This document shows, one piece after another, positions 53,662 through 62,446 of a stretch of 64,000 nt of DNA. The notes under the pieces are model-generated. The model ran no database searches. It had not been told where the DNA came from and saw only the letters and a program-made list of their open reading frames with translations. The position numbers were made by a program, and so were the translations under genes. The stretch is from Variovorax sp. OV700. GTDB taxonomy: Bacteria; Pseudomonadota; Gammaproteobacteria; Burkholderiales; Burkholderiaceae_C. Positions within the stretch are counted from its first letter, which is position 1; the number at the start of each line of letters is the position of its first letter. The stretch covers positions 283,271 through 347,270 of the forward strand of contig NZ_FNDR01000007.1 of NCBI RefSeq assembly GCF_900099805.1, written 5' to 3'.

Positions 53662-54636
53662 ATGAACAAAACCCTTGCCGTTGTCGCGCCCGGCACATGG
53701 CAGCCACTGCTCACCGGCAAGATGGCCAGCGTGGTCGAACGCATGGCGCGAGCCGGCCACTCGAGCCTGGACCAGCTCACGCCCGAAGAGGCCAAAGCGT
53801 CCTATGAAAAAGGAGCGGGCGTGCTCGAGGTGCCGAAGCCCGGCCTCGCGCGCATCGAAGACTTCGGCATTCCTGCCCGCGACGGCTTCGAGCTGCCGGC
53901 ACGGCTCTATGCGCCTTCATCGGCAAAGCTGCCGGCGCTGGTCTATTTTCACGGCGGCGGCTTCACGGTGGGCAATATCCAAACACACGACACGCTGTGC
54001 CGCGTGCTGAGCCACAAGAGCGGCTGTGCGGTGGTGTCGGTCGATTACCGGCTGGCGCCCGCGCACAAGTTTCCGACCGCGTCGAACGACGCCTGGGATG
54101 CGTTCGCCTTCATTGCGAACGTAGGCGCGCGCCTGGGCCTCGACGCGAGCCGGCTCGCCGTGGGCGGCGACAGCGCCGGCGGCACGCTGGCCGCGGTGTG
54201 CGCCATTCTTGCGCGCGATGCGGGCCTGCCGCTCGCGCTACAGATGCTGATCTATCCCGGCACCACCGCGCACCAGGACACCCCCTCGCACCAGCGCTAT
54301 GCCGATGGCCCCTTGCTCACCAAGGCGCTGATCGACTACTTCTTCGGCCAGTACGTGCGCACGCCGGCCGACCGTGACGACTGGCGCTTTGCACCACTGC
54401 TGGTCGACGACGTCGAGGGTGTGGCGCCGGCCTGGATCGGCCTGGCCGAATGCGACCCCGTGGTGGACGAAGGCATTGCCTATGCCGACAAGCTGCGCGC
54501 CGCGGGCGTGGCGGTCGATATCGAGATCTACCGCGGCGTGATCCACGAATTCCTGAAAATGGGCCGCGCGATTCCCGAGGCGCTGCAGGCGCAGGACGAT
54601 GCGGCGCGCGCACTCAAAGAGGCACTGAAACCATGA
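53662..54636 (+). CDS. HSL-family alpha/beta-hydrolase (carboxylesterase)
   Basis: 324 residues. HGGGFTVG (His97) is the oxyanion-hole motif of the hormone-sensitive-lipase family, GDSAGGTL holds the nucleophile Ser171, with the acid in AECDPVVDEG and His in GVIHEFL. A cytoplasmic esterase acting on short acyl esters. Its stop overlaps the start of the thioesterase-GNAT gene (ATGA), so they are translated together and may act on related acyl compounds. Confidence 0.93.
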   Translation: MNKTLAVVAPGTWQPLLTGKMASVVERMARAGHSSLDQLTPEEAKASYEKGAGVLEVPKPGLARIEDFGIPARDGFELPARLYAPSSAKLPALVYFHGGGFTVGNIQTHDTLCRVLSHKSGCAVVSVDYRLAPAHKFPTASNDAWDAFAFIANVGARLGLDASRLAVGGDSAGGTLAAVCAILARDAGLPLALQMLIYPGTTAHQDTPSHQRYADGPLLTKALIDYFFGQYVRTPADRDDWRFAPLLVDDVEGVAPAWIGLAECDPVVDEGIAYADKLRAAGVAVDIEIYRGVIHEFLKMGRAIPEALQAQDDAARALKEALKP

Positions 54637-55514
54637 CCGAAGAAACCATACCCCAGAGAAAAGACTTCCGCTTCTTTCACCGCCTGCGCGTGCGCTGGGC
54701 CGAAGTCGACATGCAGAAGATCGTATTCAACGCGCACTACCTGATGTATTTCGATACTGCCATTTCCGACTACTGGCGCGCGCTCGCGCTGCCCTATGAG
54801 GAGGCCATGCATTCCCTGGGAGGTGATCTCTACGTGCGCAAGGCGACCGTGGATTTCCGTGCGTCCGCGCGCGTGGACGACGTGATCGACGTGGCCATGA
54901 AATGCGCGCGCATCGGCAACTCGTCCATCGTCTTCGACGGCGCGCTGTTCCGGCAGGACCAGTACCTGGTGGGCTGTGAACTCGTCTATGTATTTGCCGA
55001 CCCGGCCACTCAGACCTCCAAGCCGGTGCCGGCTGCATTGCGCGAAATTCTCACGGGCTTCGAAGCCGGCGAGCCGATGCGTACGGTGGAAACCGGCGAC
55101 TGGAAAACCCTGGGCGAAGGTGCGAGCGCATTGCGCCGCGCGGTCTTCATCGAGGAGCAGAACATCCCCAAGGAACTGGAGTGGGACGAGCACGATGCGG
55201 TGGTGCTGCATGCGGTGGCCCGCAACCGGCTCGGCCAGGTCATTGCGACCGGCCGGCTGCTGGACGCCGTGGACGGCACGGCCATGCTCGGCCGCATGGC
55301 CGTGCACCGTGTGCTGCGCAGCGGCGGGCACGGCGCCGCGATCATGCAGGCGCTGGAGGCCGCCGCCAGGGCGCGCGGCGACCGCGAGATCGGGCTGCAT
55401 GCGCAGCGCAGCGCGGAGCGCTTCTATGCGCGGCTCGGCTACACGGTGCATGGCGAGCCCTTCGAGGAAGCCGGCATCCCGCACATCGAGATGCGGCGCA
55501 GGCTGGATCAGTAA
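54633..55514 (+). CDS. Acyl-CoA thioesterase (hot-dog, YbgC/FadM type) fused to a GNAT acetyltransferase
   Basis: 293 residues. The first 140 are a YbgC/4-hydroxybenzoyl-CoA-type thioesterase: VRWAEVDMQKIVFNAHYLMYFD has the catalytic Asp and the family turn, then ATVDFRASARVDDVIDVAMK. Residues about 150-293 are a GNAT domain of the ElaA type: LRRAVFIEEQNIPKELEWDE, VIATGRLLD, and the acetyl-CoA-binding GRMAVHRVLRSGGHGAAIM. Each is normally a separate protein. One would hydrolyse acyl-CoA, the other use acyl-CoA for transfer, so the fusion may channel CoA-linked substrates; this is inference. Its last 7 bp overlap the convergent lipoprotein gene. Confidence 0.9.
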   Translation: MTEETIPQRKDFRFFHRLRVRWAEVDMQKIVFNAHYLMYFDTAISDYWRALALPYEEAMHSLGGDLYVRKATVDFRASARVDDVIDVAMKCARIGNSSIVFDGALFRQDQYLVGCELVYVFADPATQTSKPVPAALREILTGFEAGEPMRTVETGDWKTLGEGASALRRAVFIEEQNIPKELEWDEHDAVVLHAVARNRLGQVIATGRLLDAVDGTAMLGRMAVHRVLRSGGHGAAIMQALEAAARARGDREIGLHAQRSAERFYARLGYTVHGEPFEEAGIPHIEMRRRLDQ

Positions 55515-56452
55515 CGCGCCGGCGGGTCGGGCACGTAGCCCATCTCCGAACCCGGGAAGGCAGATGGGCCTTCAGGGCGCGGCCAGCGCGGCGGGGGCGG
55601 CGGCACCGGGATCACGCCCGCGGCAATGAGGTTCTCGCGGCTGTCGTAGCGGATGCGGACCACTTCGTCGGGCGTGGACTGCGCGCGCTCGAAGGTGGTG
55701 TGCCCGACATGCGAGGTCTCGCGCCGGCCGTGCGCTGTGCCCAGGCTTGGGGCGGGCGGCGATTGCCGGGCCAGGCCGCCCTTTGCCGATGCCGCGGATT
55801 CGGCGCCCAGGGCGCTGTCGGCAGAGCGGGCCTTCGCCGCGGGTGCGGCCGGCGCGGCCTCGGCCACCGCCGAGGGCGCCTCGCCGCGGCGCTCCATCTC
55901 GCGGCTGAAACTGCTGCTGCCGTCGCGGTGCGGCAGCACGATGGGCGGCGGGGGAGGCGGCACGGGCACGCGCTCGCGGAACATGGCGACGCCGATCACG
56001 CCGACGTCGTCCGGACGGCCGGTGCGGCTCGCGTACGAATTGGCGATCGACGTGAATTCGAAGGCCGCGATCTGCGAGTCGCTCTTGCGCCAACCTGTGA
56101 TGTCGCTGCGCTCGCCGCCGGAAAACACATAGCCGTTTTGCAGCACGCCCGCGGTTTCGCCGGTGACGACGTTGACGCCGTCCACCGACATCACGGCCAT
56201 GACGCGCTCGCCCATCGCATTGCGTGCGCGAATGGCATAGCGCGCGCCGGGCCGCCCGGCGACCCAGTATTCGCCGCGGTGGCGGTAGATGGACAGTTCG
56301 CGGCCGGTCGTGCGATCGACCACGCTGACCTGCATCAGCGAACCGATGCGGTCGTATGCAGAAGGCGGCGGGGGCGGCCGCACCGGGCTTTCGGCGCAGG
56401 CCGAGAGGGCGGCCCAGGCGAGGGCGGTAGAGATGAGGAGTCTGCGCTTCAT
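55508..56452 (-). CDS. Proline-rich hypothetical lipoprotein
   Basis: 314 residues, no family recognised. The signal (MKRRLLISTALAWAALSAC) ends in a lipobox-like LSAC, so it is probably lipid-anchored. The middle (about 35-165) has strands with GEYWVAGRPGARYAIRARNAMGE and GRPDDVGVIGVAMF, like a small beta-sandwich found in envelope proteins; two proline runs (VPVPPPPPPIVLP and VIPVPPPPPR) bracket an alanine-rich low-complexity segment. Envelope protein of unknown function. Convergent with the thioesterase-GNAT gene (7-bp overlap). Confidence 0.72.
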   Translation of the reverse strand: MKRRLLISTALAWAALSACAESPVRPPPPPSAYDRIGSLMQVSVVDRTTGRELSIYRHRGEYWVAGRPGARYAIRARNAMGERVMAVMSVDGVNVVTGETAGVLQNGYVFSGGERSDITGWRKSDSQIAAFEFTSIANSYASRTGRPDDVGVIGVAMFRERVPVPPPPPPIVLPHRDGSSSFSREMERRGEAPSAVAEAAPAAPAAKARSADSALGAESAASAKGGLARQSPPAPSLGTAHGRRETSHVGHTTFERAQSTPDEVVRIRYDSRENLIAAGVIPVPPPPPRWPRPEGPSAFPGSEMGYVPDPPARY

Positions 56453-56527
56453 GATGGTTCTTCCTTGCCAGGAGTGGATCGATACGGCTTCTACGGAGCA
56501 GCACTGGCGGCAGGGTTAAACGCGCGC

Positions 56528-56583
56528 AAAAAAATGGCGCTACCTCTTTCGGGGCAGCGCCAAGCGTCCGTGTCTTCGGACGC
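56528..56583 (-). terminator. Intrinsic terminator of ygfZ plus a second hairpin
   Basis: On the minus strand TGGCGCT and AGCGCCA (56535-56562) form a stem followed by seven T (A-run 56528-56534 on the plus strand). Just upstream, GCGTCCG-TGTCTT-CGGACGC (56564-56583) is a second perfect hairpin. They lie 15-70 bp after the ygfZ stop, the classic layout for Rho-independent termination. Confidence 0.85.
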
Positions 56584-56597
56584 CGGGGGATTCGAAA

Positions 56598-57524
56598 CTA
56601 GATGTCTTCGAGCAATGGGTAGGGCAGCGGCTCGACCGTGAGCGCCGGCCCGTCGGCGCCGCCGGCATGCAGGCCCCCGGTTTCCAGGGCCGAGATCTGG
56701 ATCGAGATCAGCGCGGCCCAGCCGCCACCGGGTGCCGGCGCGGCCTGCGCCACCGTGCCCACGGGCTGCTCGGCGTCGGCGGCGGCAAACACTTCCTGCC
56801 CCGCGCTCACCGGCGCATCGGCCTGCACAAGGTAGGTGCGGCGCTTCAGCGTGCCGCGAAACTGGCTGCGCGCGACGATCTCCTGGCCCGGGTAGCAGCC
56901 CTTCTTGAAGTTCACGCCGCCCACGGATTCGTAGTTGATCATCTGCGGCACGAAGGCCTCGATCACTGGCGTGGTCAAGGTCACGATGCCGCTGCGCACC
57001 TCGCTCCACTGCCAGAGTTCGGCGTCGAGCGGCGAGCCGGCGGGCACCGGGCTGCCGGCAGGCGCGATCCACATGGCGCGTGGCACGCCGTCGGCCGGAT
57101 AGAGCGACACCGCGCTGATGTCTTCGCCGATGGCCGTGCGCTGGCCGGGCAGCGCCGCGGCATCGAGGCCGTTGGCGGCCAGCGCGGTACCGGCAAGGCC
57201 ATGCAGCGCGAACTGCTCCGTGGCGTCCGTGAGCTTGGCCTTGGCGCGCAGCACGTACATCGACAGGCGTTTGAGCGTGGCCGCCAGGATGTCGCGGCTG
57301 CAGACCAGCAGCACCAGGTCGGGCTGCGGCCGGATCCCAACAAAACTCGCGATCACGCGGCCCTTGGCCGTGCAAAGCGCGGCCAGGCGGGCTTCGGTAG
57401 CGCCGAGCAGCGCGAAATCCTGGGTGAGCTGGCCGTGCAGGAAGCTCGCGGCATCCGGTCCCTCGGCGCGGATCACGCCAAGGTGGGAAAGAGCGGTAAC
57501 ACCATTGAGAACGACAGTAGTCAT
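56598..57524 (-). CDS. ygfZ: Folate-binding protein YgfZ (Fe-S cluster assembly/repair)
   Basis: 308 residues from the ATG at 57524. The diagnostic motif KGCYPGQEIVAR holds the conserved Cys210; DAASFLHGQLTQDF near the N-terminus and the glycine-cleavage-T-like fold (SVSLYPADG-like region, VKLTDATEQFALHGLAG) agree. YgfZ uses tetrahydrofolate in maintaining certain Fe-S enzymes. An upstream in-frame extension to 57635 would overlap the divergent promoter and lacks similarity. Divergent from mltG, as is seen in related genomes. Confidence 0.94.
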   Translation of the reverse strand: MTTVVLNGVTALSHLGVIRAEGPDAASFLHGQLTQDFALLGATEARLAALCTAKGRVIASFVGIRPQPDLVLLVCSRDILAATLKRLSMYVLRAKAKLTDATEQFALHGLAGTALAANGLDAAALPGQRTAIGEDISAVSLYPADGVPRAMWIAPAGSPVPAGSPLDAELWQWSEVRSGIVTLTTPVIEAFVPQMINYESVGGVNFKKGCYPGQEIVARSQFRGTLKRRTYLVQADAPVSAGQEVFAAADAEQPVGTVAQAAPAPGGGWAALISIQISALETGGLHAGGADGPALTVEPLPYPLLEDI

Positions 57525-57646
57525 CGCTGAATTATCATGGTCGGAGCCGTTCCGTCCGGTCCGCAGGGAATCCGCCCCCGTTCCCGCAAGGCCACCGACT
57601 TTTCGCCCGATTCGATTTTCCTTTTCTCCGTTCATTCATCGGACCC

Positions 57647-58681
57647 GTGCGCCGCTTCTTCCTCACGCTTTTTCTGCTGGCCGCCCTGGCTGCGCTCGGC
57701 CTCGGCGCCGCCGGACTCTGGTGGGTGCACCAGCCGCTCAAGCTGCCCGCACCCAGCCTAGATCTTTCCGTGGAGCCCGGCACCACGCCGCGCGGCGTTG
57801 CACAGGCCGTGGCCGATGCCGGGGCCGAAGTGCAGCCGCAGCTGCTTTACTTCTGGTTCCGCATCTCGGGGCAAGACCGCCAGATTCGCGCCGGCAGCTA
57901 CGAGCTGGAGCGCGGCATCACGCCCAAGATGCTGCTCAACGTGCTGGTGCGCGGCGAAGAAGCCACCCGCAGCCTGGTGCTGGTCGAGGGCTGGAATTTC
58001 CGACAGGTGCGTGCGGCCCTGGCCAAGGCCGAGCAGCTCAAGCCCGAAACCATCGGCATGCCAGACGACGCGCTGATGGTCAAGCTGGGCCGGCCCGGCG
58101 TGCACCCGGAGGGCCGCTTTTTCCCGGACACGTACACCTATTCGAAGGGCTCCACCGACATTGCGCTGCTGCAGCGGGCAATGCGGGCCATGGACAAGAA
58201 GCTGGACGCCGCATGGTCGGCCCGCGCCGCCGATTTGCCGATCAAATCGGCGGATGAGGCGCTTATTTTGGCCAGTATTGTCGAAAAGGAGACAGGAAAA
58301 GCCAAAGACCGCGCCGAGATTGCCGCCGTGTTCGCCAACCGGCTGCGCACCGGCATGCCGCTGCAGACCGACCCGACCGTGATCTACGGCATGGGCACCG
58401 CCTTCGACGGCAACCTGCGCAAGAAAGACCTGCTGGCCGACACGCCCTGGAACACCTACACGCGCGGCGGCCTGCCACCCACGCCCATTGCCATGCCGGG
58501 CAAGGCGGCGCTGCTGGCGGCGGTGCAGCCGGCGCAAAGCAAGTCGCTGTACTTCGTTTCGCGCGGCGACGGCACCAGCCAGTTCAGCAGTTCGCTCGAC
58601 GACCACAACCGCGCCGTCAACCGCTACCAGCGCGGTGGCAGCAGCAGCAGTGGCGAACCCAAACCGAAGGTTCCGCAATGA
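57647..58681 (+). CDS. mltG: Endolytic murein transglycosylase MltG
   Basis: 344 residues, start GTG at 57647 (no ATG fits). One N-terminal helix (FFLTLFLLAALAALGLGAAG), a LysM-like region (VEPGTTPRGVAQAVADAGA), and the catalytic domain with Glu213 in SIVEKETG; EGRFFPDTYTY and TDPTVIYGMG are family motifs. It is an inner-membrane enzyme that cuts nascent glycan strands to end chain growth. Overlaps tmk by four bases; the order mltG-tmk-holB is the old yceG-tmk-holB cluster. Confidence 0.95.
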   Translation: MRRFFLTLFLLAALAALGLGAAGLWWVHQPLKLPAPSLDLSVEPGTTPRGVAQAVADAGAEVQPQLLYFWFRISGQDRQIRAGSYELERGITPKMLLNVLVRGEEATRSLVLVEGWNFRQVRAALAKAEQLKPETIGMPDDALMVKLGRPGVHPEGRFFPDTYTYSKGSTDIALLQRAMRAMDKKLDAAWSARAADLPIKSADEALILASIVEKETGKAKDRAEIAAVFANRLRTGMPLQTDPTVIYGMGTAFDGNLRKKDLLADTPWNTYTRGGLPPTPIAMPGKAALLAAVQPAQSKSLYFVSRGDGTSQFSSSLDDHNRAVNRYQRGGSSSSGEPKPKVPQ

Positions 58682-59337
58682 ATGAAGGCCTGTTTCTGAC
58701 GCTCGAGGGCATCGACGGTGCAGGCAAGTCGAGCCATCTCGACGCGATGGAGGCGCTTTTCAGGGGACAGGGCCGCACGGTGGTGCGCACGCGCGAGCCC
58801 GGCGGCACGCCGCTGGCCGAAACCTTGCGCGGCCTCATCCTCGAGCAGCCGATGGACCCGCTGACCGAATCGCTCCTGGTGTTCGCAGCGCGGCGCGACC
58901 ACGTCACGCGGGTGATCGAGCCAGCACTGGCGCGTGGCGACGTGGTGCTGTGCGACCGCTTCACCGACGCCACCTTCGCCTACCAAGGTGCGGGGCGCGA
59001 CTTCGACGCACAGGTGCTGTCGACGTTGGAACGATGGGTGCAGGGCAGGGCGGATGCGCCAGAACTGCTGCAGCCTCACATCACGCTGTGGTTCGATCTG
59101 GCTCCCGAGATTGCCGCCCAGCGCCTGGCCGGAGCACGTTTGCCCGACAAGTTCGAATCGCAGCCGGTCGAATTCTTCCGGCGCGTTGCGGCGGGCTACG
59201 CAGCCCGCGCGGCCGCCGATGCAGAGCGTTTCGTGCGCATCGACGCCAGCCAGACGCGCGACCAGGTCTGGCAGCAAGTCGAGACGGCGCTTGTCGCGCG
59301 CGGCGCCTTGGCACCGGCCAGCGGGGCGGCACCATGA
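58678..59337 (+). CDS. tmk: Thymidylate kinase
   Basis: 219 residues. P-loop EGIDGAGKSSH (residues 10-20), DR motif (VVLCDRFTDATFAYQG) and the LID-like region with TREPGGTPLAE. It phosphorylates dTMP to dTDP for DNA synthesis. Overlaps both mltG and holB by four bases. Confidence 0.97.
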   Translation: MNEGLFLTLEGIDGAGKSSHLDAMEALFRGQGRTVVRTREPGGTPLAETLRGLILEQPMDPLTESLLVFAARRDHVTRVIEPALARGDVVLCDRFTDATFAYQGAGRDFDAQVLSTLERWVQGRADAPELLQPHITLWFDLAPEIAAQRLAGARLPDKFESQPVEFFRRVAAGYAARAAADAERFVRIDASQTRDQVWQQVETALVARGALAPASGAAP

Positions 59338-60356
59338 GTACGCAGGCGCTTTCGCCCTGGCTGCATCGGCCGCTCGCGGAGCTCCTGCGCCAGCGCGGCC
59401 ATGCCTGGCTGCTGCAGGGCCCTTCGGGCCTGGGCCAATACGAACTCGCGCTGGCGCTTGCCGCCGCCTGGCTGTGCGAACAGCCGAAGGCGGAGGAGGG
59501 CGGTGCCGCCTGCGGCCATTGCCCGAGCTGCCATTCGATCGAAGTTCGAACCCACGCCGATCTTTGCGTGCTGATGCCCGAGGTGGCCATGCAGGAGCTG
59601 GGCTGGCCGCTGGACGAAAAGGCGCAGGCCGACATCGACGACAAAAAGCGCAAGCCGAGCCGCGAGATCCGCGTCGAGGCCATGCGCGACGCGGTTGGCT
59701 TTGCCCAGCGCACCAGCGCGCGGGGCCGGGGCAAGGTGGTTCTGGTGTATCCGGCCGAGCGCATGAACACCATCACCGCCAATGCGCTGCTCAAGACGCT
59801 CGAAGAGCCGGTCGGCGACGTGCGCTTTGTGCTGGCCAGCGAGGCCGCATGGCAGCTGCTGCCGACCATCCGCAGCCGCTGCCTCGGCTTCACGCTGCCA
59901 TGGCCCGCCACGGCCGACGCCGAAGCCTGGCTGGTGGCGCACGACGTGCCGGCTGCCGACGCGCCGGCCTTGCTGCGCACCGCCGGTGGCCGGCCGAGCG
60001 ACGCGCTGCGGCTGGCACGCTCCGGCCAGTCGCCGAAGGCCTGGTCGCTGCTGCCCAAGGCCATTTCGCGCGGCGACGTCGCGGCGCTGGCGGACCAGGC
60101 GCCCTCGCAGGCCATCAGCGCGCTGCAAAAGCTCTGCCACGACCTGATGGCCATCGGCTGCGGCGCCGAGCCGCGCTTTTTCGAACCGGCCGACCTGCCG
60201 GTCGCCGTGCCTTCGCATCTGGCGCTGGCGCGCTGGTCGAAGTCGCTCGCCAACGCCGCAAGAACCGCCGAACACCCCTTCAATGCGGGCCTCATGCTGG
60301 AAGCGCTTGTGAGCGAGGCGCGAACCACCCTAAACTCTGCTCCTCGCCGCCCATGA
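59334..60356 (+). CDS. holB: DNA polymerase III delta-prime subunit
   Basis: 340 residues. Clamp-loader AAA+ fold with a degenerate P-loop (QGPSGLGQYELA; the Lys is missing, as normal in delta-prime), zinc cysteines (WLCEQ, ACGHCPSCH) and the SRC sensor-like motif in IRSRCLGF. Together with delta, tau and gamma it loads the sliding clamp. An insertion with KAQADIDDKKRKPSREIRVE around 95-115 is the form found in betaproteobacteria. Coupled to tmk and to pilZ (ATGA). Confidence 0.95.
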   Translation: MSTQALSPWLHRPLAELLRQRGHAWLLQGPSGLGQYELALALAAAWLCEQPKAEEGGAACGHCPSCHSIEVRTHADLCVLMPEVAMQELGWPLDEKAQADIDDKKRKPSREIRVEAMRDAVGFAQRTSARGRGKVVLVYPAERMNTITANALLKTLEEPVGDVRFVLASEAAWQLLPTIRSRCLGFTLPWPATADAEAWLVAHDVPAADAPALLRTAGGRPSDALRLARSGQSPKAWSLLPKAISRGDVAALADQAPSQAISALQKLCHDLMAIGCGAEPRFFEPADLPVAVPSHLALARWSKSLANAARTAEHPFNAGLMLEALVSEARTTLNSAPRRP

Positions 60357-60730
60357 ACCAACCAGTCGCCCCCGCCGCCGCCGCAACGCCTCAAAGGCCG
60401 AGCGTGATCCAGCTTGCCATCAAGGAAAAGGGCGCGCTCTATGCCGCCTACATTCCGCTTTTTGCCGAGGGCGGCATCTTCATTCCGACCTCGCGCGAAT
60501 ACCGCCTGGGCGACGACGTCTACGTGTTGCTGACGCTGCCCGAAGACCCGCAGCGCTACCCGGTGGCCGGCAAGGTTGCGTGGATCACGCCGCAGCGCGC
60601 CGCCGGCAACCGGGCGCCTGGCGTGGGCATCCGGTTCCCCTCGGACGAAAAATCGCGCCAGCTCAAGGCCCGCATCGAAGCGGCGCTCGGCGGCTCGATG
60701 GCCTCCGACCGTCCCACCCAAACTATCTAG
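60353..60730 (+). CDS. pilZ: Type IV pilus assembly PilZ protein
   Basis: 125 residues. PilZ beta-barrel (PLFAEGGIFIPTSREYRLGDDVYVLLTLP, then YPVAGKVAWITPQRAAG), without the RxxxR and D/NxSxxG c-di-GMP contacts, as in the pilus-assembly PilZ found next to holB in other proteobacteria. It interacts with pilus assembly factors instead of binding c-di-GMP. The basic proline/alanine start MNQPVAPAAAATPQR is not conserved. Confidence 0.92.
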   Translation: MNQPVAPAAAATPQRPSVIQLAIKEKGALYAAYIPLFAEGGIFIPTSREYRLGDDVYVLLTLPEDPQRYPVAGKVAWITPQRAAGNRAPGVGIRFPSDEKSRQLKARIEAALGGSMASDRPTQTI

Positions 60731-60732
60731 GC

Positions 60733-60825
60733 CCGCCCGCAGGCTGCGCGCACTTCGTGCTGCGCGCGCCTTCCCCTACGGGGGCGACACCAGAGGCCGG
60801 CAAAGCCGGTTCGTCGGTGTCCCTG
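60733..60825. repeat. Hairpin-rich intergenic repeat between pilZ and tatD
   Basis: Nested inverted repeats: GACACC (60786-60791) pairs with GGTGTC (60816-60821), enclosing CCGGC-AAA-GCCGG (60797-60809). A GC-rich hairpin precedes it (GCTGCGCGC and GTGCTGCGCGC). The GGGGGCGACACCAG start is the form of a dispersed Comamonadaceae-type extragenic palindrome. It would also act as a transcript-ending structure for the mltG-pilZ operon. Confidence 0.5.
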
Positions 60826-60849
60826 GCATAAAGCCAGACAATCAGTGCC

Positions 60850-61659
60850 ATGTTTACCGATTCCCACTGCCACCTGACATTCCCTGAGTTCGCGGACCAC
60901 ATGCCGCAAATCCGCGCCGCCATGGCCGAGGCGCAGGTCGATCGGGCCCTGTGCATCTGCACCAAGCTCGAGGAGTTCGACGAAGTGCAGGCGCTGGCGG
61001 CCCGCTACGACAACTTCTGGGCCAGCGTGGGCGTGCATCCCGACAACGAGGACATCGCCGAACCGACCGTGGACGACCTGGTGCGCCGTGCGGCCATGCC
61101 CCGCGTGGTGGCCATTGGCGAAACCGGCCTCGACTACTACCAGATGGAAGAGCGAAAGGGCGGTCGCAGCATTTCCGACATGGAATGGCAGCGCGACCGC
61201 TTCCGCGTGCACATCCGCGCAGCGCAGCAAACGCGCATGCCGCTCATCATTCACACCCGCGAAGCATCCGCCGACACGCTGGCCATCCTCAAGGAGGAGG
61301 GCGAAGACGGCTCCGGTCGGGCTGCAGGCGGCGTATTCCATTGCTTCACCGAAACCGCCGAAGTCGCCCGGGCGGCGCTCGACCTTGGTTTCTACATTTC
61401 GTTTTCGGGCATCCTGACCTTCAAGAAGGCACAGGACCTGCGCGACGTGGCGGCCTTCGTGCCGCTCGACCGGATGCTGATCGAAACCGACAGCCCCTAT
61501 CTGGCCCCGGTGCCGTACCGCGGCAAGACCAACAATCCGTCCTACGTGCCTTTTGTGGCGAAGCAGATCGCCGAACTGCGCAAGCTGCCGCTCGAAGCCG
61601 TGGCAAAAGCCACCAGCGATAACTTCGAAGCGCTGTTCAAGGGAGTAAAAACAACATGA
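60850..61659 (+). CDS. tatD: TatD-family metal-dependent deoxyribonuclease
   Basis: 269 residues with TIM-barrel metal ligands: DSHCHL (residues 4-9), AIGETGLDYYQ (Glu), IIHTRE (His), FHCFTE (His) and TDSPYLAP (Asp). The sequence matches the YcfH-type enzymes, which process 3' DNA ends or D-aminoacyl-tRNA. It follows the pilZ gene as in other proteobacteria. Overlaps the ankyrin protein gene by four bases. Confidence 0.94.
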   Translation: MFTDSHCHLTFPEFADHMPQIRAAMAEAQVDRALCICTKLEEFDEVQALAARYDNFWASVGVHPDNEDIAEPTVDDLVRRAAMPRVVAIGETGLDYYQMEERKGGRSISDMEWQRDRFRVHIRAAQQTRMPLIIHTREASADTLAILKEEGEDGSGRAAGGVFHCFTETAEVARAALDLGFYISFSGILTFKKAQDLRDVAAFVPLDRMLIETDSPYLAPVPYRGKTNNPSYVPFVAKQIAELRKLPLEAVAKATSDNFEALFKGVKTT

Positions 61660-62333
61660 AGAAATACATCAAGAAATTCTTGTATCTTGCTGTCGCAGCA
61701 GCAACTTTTACCGCAAACGCAGGTTCGTTCGAAGACTTTTTTCGGGCCGTGCGCGGAGACAACGCCAGCGGCGTGCGTACGCTGCTGAACCGCGGCTTCG
61801 ACCCCAACACGCGCGACGAAAATGGCCAGACCGGACTGATCATCGCCTTGCGCGAACCGTCGCCCAAAGTGGCGCAAGTGCTGCTCGAGTCGCCGCAGAC
61901 CGACGTCGACATTGCCAACGCGAAGGACGAGACGCCGCTCATGCTGGCGGCCATCAAGGGGCAGCAAGACCTCGTCACCCAATTGCTGAAGCGCGACGCC
62001 GCCGTCAACAAGACCGGCTGGACGCCGCTGCACTATGCCGCCAGCAGCGGTCAGCTGACCATCATGAAGGTGCTGCTCGACAACTACGCCTTCATCGATG
62101 CGCAATCGCCCAACGGCACCACGCCGCTCATGATGGCCGCGATGTATGGGTCGACCGAGGCCGTGAAGCTGCTGCTGGCCGAAGGCGCCGACACCACCAT
62201 GAAGAACCAGCTCGGCATGACCGCGGTGGACTTTGCCACCAAGGCAAATCGCCCCGAAGCCGCGCAGCTGATTGCCGCGGCGGCCGACACAAAGGCCGGC
62301 CCCAAGCCCGTGCCCAAGGACGGCAAATGGTGA
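61656..62333 (+). CDS. Periplasmic ankyrin-repeat protein
   Basis: 225 residues. Signal peptide to about residue 22 (YLAVAAATFTANA), then about five ankyrin repeats (VDIANAKDETPLMLAAIKGQ, GWTPLHYAASSGQLTIMKVLL, NGTTPLMMAAMYGSTEAVKLLL). Protein-binding scaffold in the periplasm; partners unknown. Translation is coupled to tatD (ATGA), a neighbourhood common in Burkholderiales. Confidence 0.9.
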   Translation: MKKYIKKFLYLAVAAATFTANAGSFEDFFRAVRGDNASGVRTLLNRGFDPNTRDENGQTGLIIALREPSPKVAQVLLESPQTDVDIANAKDETPLMLAAIKGQQDLVTQLLKRDAAVNKTGWTPLHYAASSGQLTIMKVLLDNYAFIDAQSPNGTTPLMMAAMYGSTEAVKLLLAEGADTTMKNQLGMTAVDFATKANRPEAAQLIAAAADTKAGPKPVPKDGKW

Positions 62334-62446
62334 AGTCGGCGGCGCTTGTCAAAGGCTGAATTCGACGGGCTTGAGCAGGCCCAAAATAGCGTTCAAAAGG
62401 GCGCCCGCACAGTCGTGCGAGACTCTCCGTAGAAGGAGAAGTAGAG

